NCBI GenBank assembly: GCA_938015595.1 | Contig: CALLPI010000008.1 | Location: forward strand, 310,001-374,000 | DNA length: 64,000 nt | Direction: 5' to 3' | Source: an uncultured Saprospiraceae bacterium | GTDB lineage: Bacteria; Bacteroidota; Bacteroidia; Chitinophagales; Saprospiraceae | In this document: one piece after another, positions 62,165 to 64,000 of the stretch | Layout of the letters: each line of letters starts with the position of its first letter | Numbering within the stretch: position 1 is the first letter of the stretch | The notes under the pieces: model-generated | The model's input: only the letters and a program-made list of their open reading frames with translations | What the model was told of the DNA's origin: nothing | Databases searched by the model: none | Program-made: the position numbers and the translations under genes

Positions 62165-63295
62165 ATGCGCTACTACATCATAGCCGGCGAAGCCTCAGGC
62201 GACTTGCACGGCGGCAGCCTCGTACATGCGCTCCTGCGGGAAGACCCCGCCGCTCAGGTACGTGCTTGGGGTGGCGATCTCATGGCGGCTGCCGGAGCGG
62301 AAGTGGTTAAGCACTACCGCGAACTAGCCTTTATGGGCTTTGGGGAGGTAGTCAAAAACTTGCCCGCCATCCTGGCCAACTTTCGCCTGGCCAAAGCTGA
62401 CATTCTCGCTTGGCAGCCCGATGCGCTCATCCTGATAGACTACCCGGGGTTCAACCTGCGTATGGCCAAATGGGCTAAAAGAAAGGGCCTGCGTGTATTT
62501 TACTACATCTCTCCCCAACTTTGGGCATGGCACAGCAGTCGTGTGTACGGCATCAAGGCCTGCGTGGAGCGCATGTACGTTATTTTGCCATTTGAGCCTG
62601 AGTTTTACCAGCGCTACGGTTACGAGGTAGAGTTTGTGGGGCATCCTTTGCTCGATGTGGTGGAGGGCTTTAAGCCACCAGCAACTTTTCGGCAAATGCA
62701 TGGCTTAGATGAAAGCCCTATCATAGCCTTGCTACCCGGTAGCCGCCGCCAGGAAATTGGCCGCATGTTGGAAGTAATGCTGCGAGTAGTACCCCGATTC
62801 CCCGCATACCAGTTTGTAATAGGTGCTGCACCAGCCATTCCAGAAGCGTTCTACCAGGATATCCTGCAGCATAGTGGACTGTCAGACATTTGCCTTGTGC
62901 AAGGACAAACCTACGCCCTGCTTAGTCAAGCGCAAGCCGCCCTGGTGACTTCCGGCACTGCAACACTAGAGACTGCCTTGTTCAACGTGCCTCAAGTAGT
63001 GTGCTATCGTGGTAGTGCGCTCTCATTCTGGATTGCCCGTCAGTTGGTTAACGTACCATATATTTCTTTGGTCAATCTCATTGCCAATCAACCGGTGGTT
63101 AAGGAATTGATACAACATGAACTTACGCCTGAACGGCTCGGCCACGAGTTGGCACTGCTACTAGACGATGCGCACGCGGCGCGCATCCAGCGGGGCTATA
63201 GCCTGTTGCGCGAACGCCTAGCACCTGCCGGTGCTGCTCAACGCGTGGCGAACCGAATGGTAGAGCGGTTGTTAGGAGCGGAGCATGAGCCATAG
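62165..63295 (+). CDS. lpxB: Lipid-A-disaccharide synthase
   Basis: Glycosyltransferase (GT19) joining UDP-2,3-diacylglucosamine and lipid X, 376 residues. The start YYIIAGEASGDLHGGSLV, the FMGFGEVVKNLPAIL block, LIDYPGFNLRMAKWAK, YYISPQLWAWHSSRV and LLPGSRRQEIGRML are all family hallmarks. Peripheral inner-membrane enzyme. Last gene of the surE operon; convergent with a gliding-type surface protein. Confidence 0.97.
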   Translation: MRYYIIAGEASGDLHGGSLVHALLREDPAAQVRAWGGDLMAAAGAEVVKHYRELAFMGFGEVVKNLPAILANFRLAKADILAWQPDALILIDYPGFNLRMAKWAKRKGLRVFYYISPQLWAWHSSRVYGIKACVERMYVILPFEPEFYQRYGYEVEFVGHPLLDVVEGFKPPATFRQMHGLDESPIIALLPGSRRQEIGRMLEVMLRVVPRFPAYQFVIGAAPAIPEAFYQDILQHSGLSDICLVQGQTYALLSQAQAALVTSGTATLETALFNVPQVVCYRGSALSFWIARQLVNVPYISLVNLIANQPVVKELIQHELTPERLGHELALLLDDAHAARIQRGYSLLRERLAPAGAAQRVANRMVERLLGAEHEP

Positions 63296-63377
63296 GCACT
63301 GCTAGCTGCCCAGATGCCAGATTCTCGCAAAAGTTGTACTGCGGCCGTATTGTTCACCATGCTCTATACCAACCCAA

Positions 63378-64000
63378 CTACCGTACCAGTGTCACATCTC
63401 CCTTTTGCTCCAGCAGCATGAGCCTGCCACAGTGCAGTACCGTAGCCCGCAGATGCCATACAAACACAGCAGGGTCCATAGCTCGTTCTCGAAATACGCC
63501 ATTCCAGCCCTCATTGGGGTTTTGTGTACGAAACATGAGATTGCCCCAGCGATCAAACACCATCAGTTCAAAAGCTGGTACAGCCACTTCTGTAGAAATA
63601 TAGGCCTTGAACAAGTCGTTGATGCCATCTTCGTTGGGACTGAATGCGTTAGGTATGAAAATGGGCGTCACGTCGGGGCGGCCTGCGTAACGTATCGCTA
63701 CGGTTTGTGTTAGAGTGTCGCAACTGTTAGATACTTGCACAGTGTAGTGGCCCGGCTCCCGTATGCTTCTCCAGGGCGTAGTAGCCCTATTGTCCCAGCG
63801 ATAGCGCACTTGGCCATCGTCACCGGAGAGCAATTGGATTTCTACTACTGCTGAGTCAGCGCCGCAGGGTAATTCTGCATTCAAAAAGGTAATTTGTAGT
63901 GGTGGCTGGGTGGGCAACACTATACTGTGCTGCGCTGTGCAGCCGTTGGCATCGGTAATGACCAGGGAATAGTTGCCTGCGGGCAGATTGAAAAATGTAC
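63378..64000 (-). CDS. Gliding-type surface protein, C-terminal part
   Basis: The window cuts the 5' part; about 207 C-terminal residues are visible, the frame being open to the end. It shows a SprB/PKD-like repeat (LPAGNYSLVITDANGCTAQ), a second repeat (REPGHYTVQVSNSCDTLTQ) and the CHU_C/gliding-motility C-terminal domain: PIFIPNAFSPNEDGINDLFKAY, FELMVFDRWGNLMFRTQNPNEGWNGVF, then the final WHLRAT. This is a type B T9SS signal. The complete protein is probably a large surface adhesin. Confidence 0.92.
   Translation of the reverse strand, partial: TFFNLPAGNYSLVITDANGCTAQHSIVLPTQPPLQITFLNAELPCGADSAVVEIQLLSGDDGQVRYRWDNRATTPWRSIREPGHYTVQVSNSCDTLTQTVAIRYAGRPDVTPIFIPNAFSPNEDGINDLFKAYISTEVAVPAFELMVFDRWGNLMFRTQNPNEGWNGVFRERAMDPAVFVWHLRATVLHCGRLMLLEQKGDVTLVR

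Overview
The window looks like a chromosomal segment of a Bacteroidota bacterium, most likely a Saprospirales-type lineage. Evidence is a SusC/SusD pair, several proteins with type IX secretion (T9SS) C-terminal sorting domains, a CHU-type gliding C-terminus, a 289-residue Bacteroidota-type primary sigma factor, FecI/FecR regulators, a 1162-residue SecA, and promoters of the TTTG / TAnnTTTG kind instead of -35/-10 boxes. The lineage below phylum is inference. No rRNA, tRNA, CRISPR array, intact insertion sequence or prophage is visible.

Layout. Positions 1-10469 hold a catabolic-looking block on the plus strand: HpcH/HpaI aldolase (cut by the window edge), a REDY/HapK-like protein, an SDR dehydrogenase, a DUF1838 protein, a LeuD-type hydratase small subunit, an alpha/beta hydrolase and a class III CoA-transferase. 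After a reverse-strand CpcT/CpeT-like gene come an MFS carrier, a MarR regulator, a nitrilase-fold protein that lacks two of its three catalytic residues, and an aldehyde dehydrogenase. A perfect 12-3-12 palindrome just before the MFS gene is the likely MarR operator. Positions 10541-18074 hold general genes: an aspartoacylase-like hydrolase, a TPR protein, an S9 peptidase, a T9SS metalloprotease, DUF2911, RecX, RidA and a START-like protein. rpoD and an ECF sigma/FecR pair follow.

Positions 21254-25801 form a tryptophan-use cluster: an NSS-family Na+ symporter, an FAD amine oxidase, a 52-residue membrane protein and tryptophanase. Then come a flippase, a sterol-desaturase-like enzyme, a 0.9-kb gene-poor stretch with a repeat element, an orphan methylmalonyl-CoA mutase, a thioesterase/galactokinase divergent pair, two tandem Hsp20 genes, a lipoprotein, secA, deoC, and a sigma / anti-sigma / DUF4097-like operon. 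Further on are a MerR regulator with a degenerate B12 domain, OsmC, kdsB, a doubly frameshifted pseudogene, a CcoI/FixI-type copper ATPase and a threonine aldolase.

Positions 51681-58778 form a glycan-uptake locus with divergent arms: a T9SS protein made of five SusE/SusF-type modules, and SusC-SusD. The SusD carries about 180 extra residues that read as two SusE/SusF-type modules set inside it. The window ends with an ABC exporter whose permease has a (Asp-His-Asp-Ala)n metal-binding-like tract, the surE / membrane protein / lpxB operon, and a truncated gliding-type surface protein.

The strongest leads are the SusD fusion, a three-copy hairpin repeat (28857, 49675, 58855), the nitrilase-fold pseudoenzyme with its MarR-controlled operon, and the His-Asp repeat in the permease.
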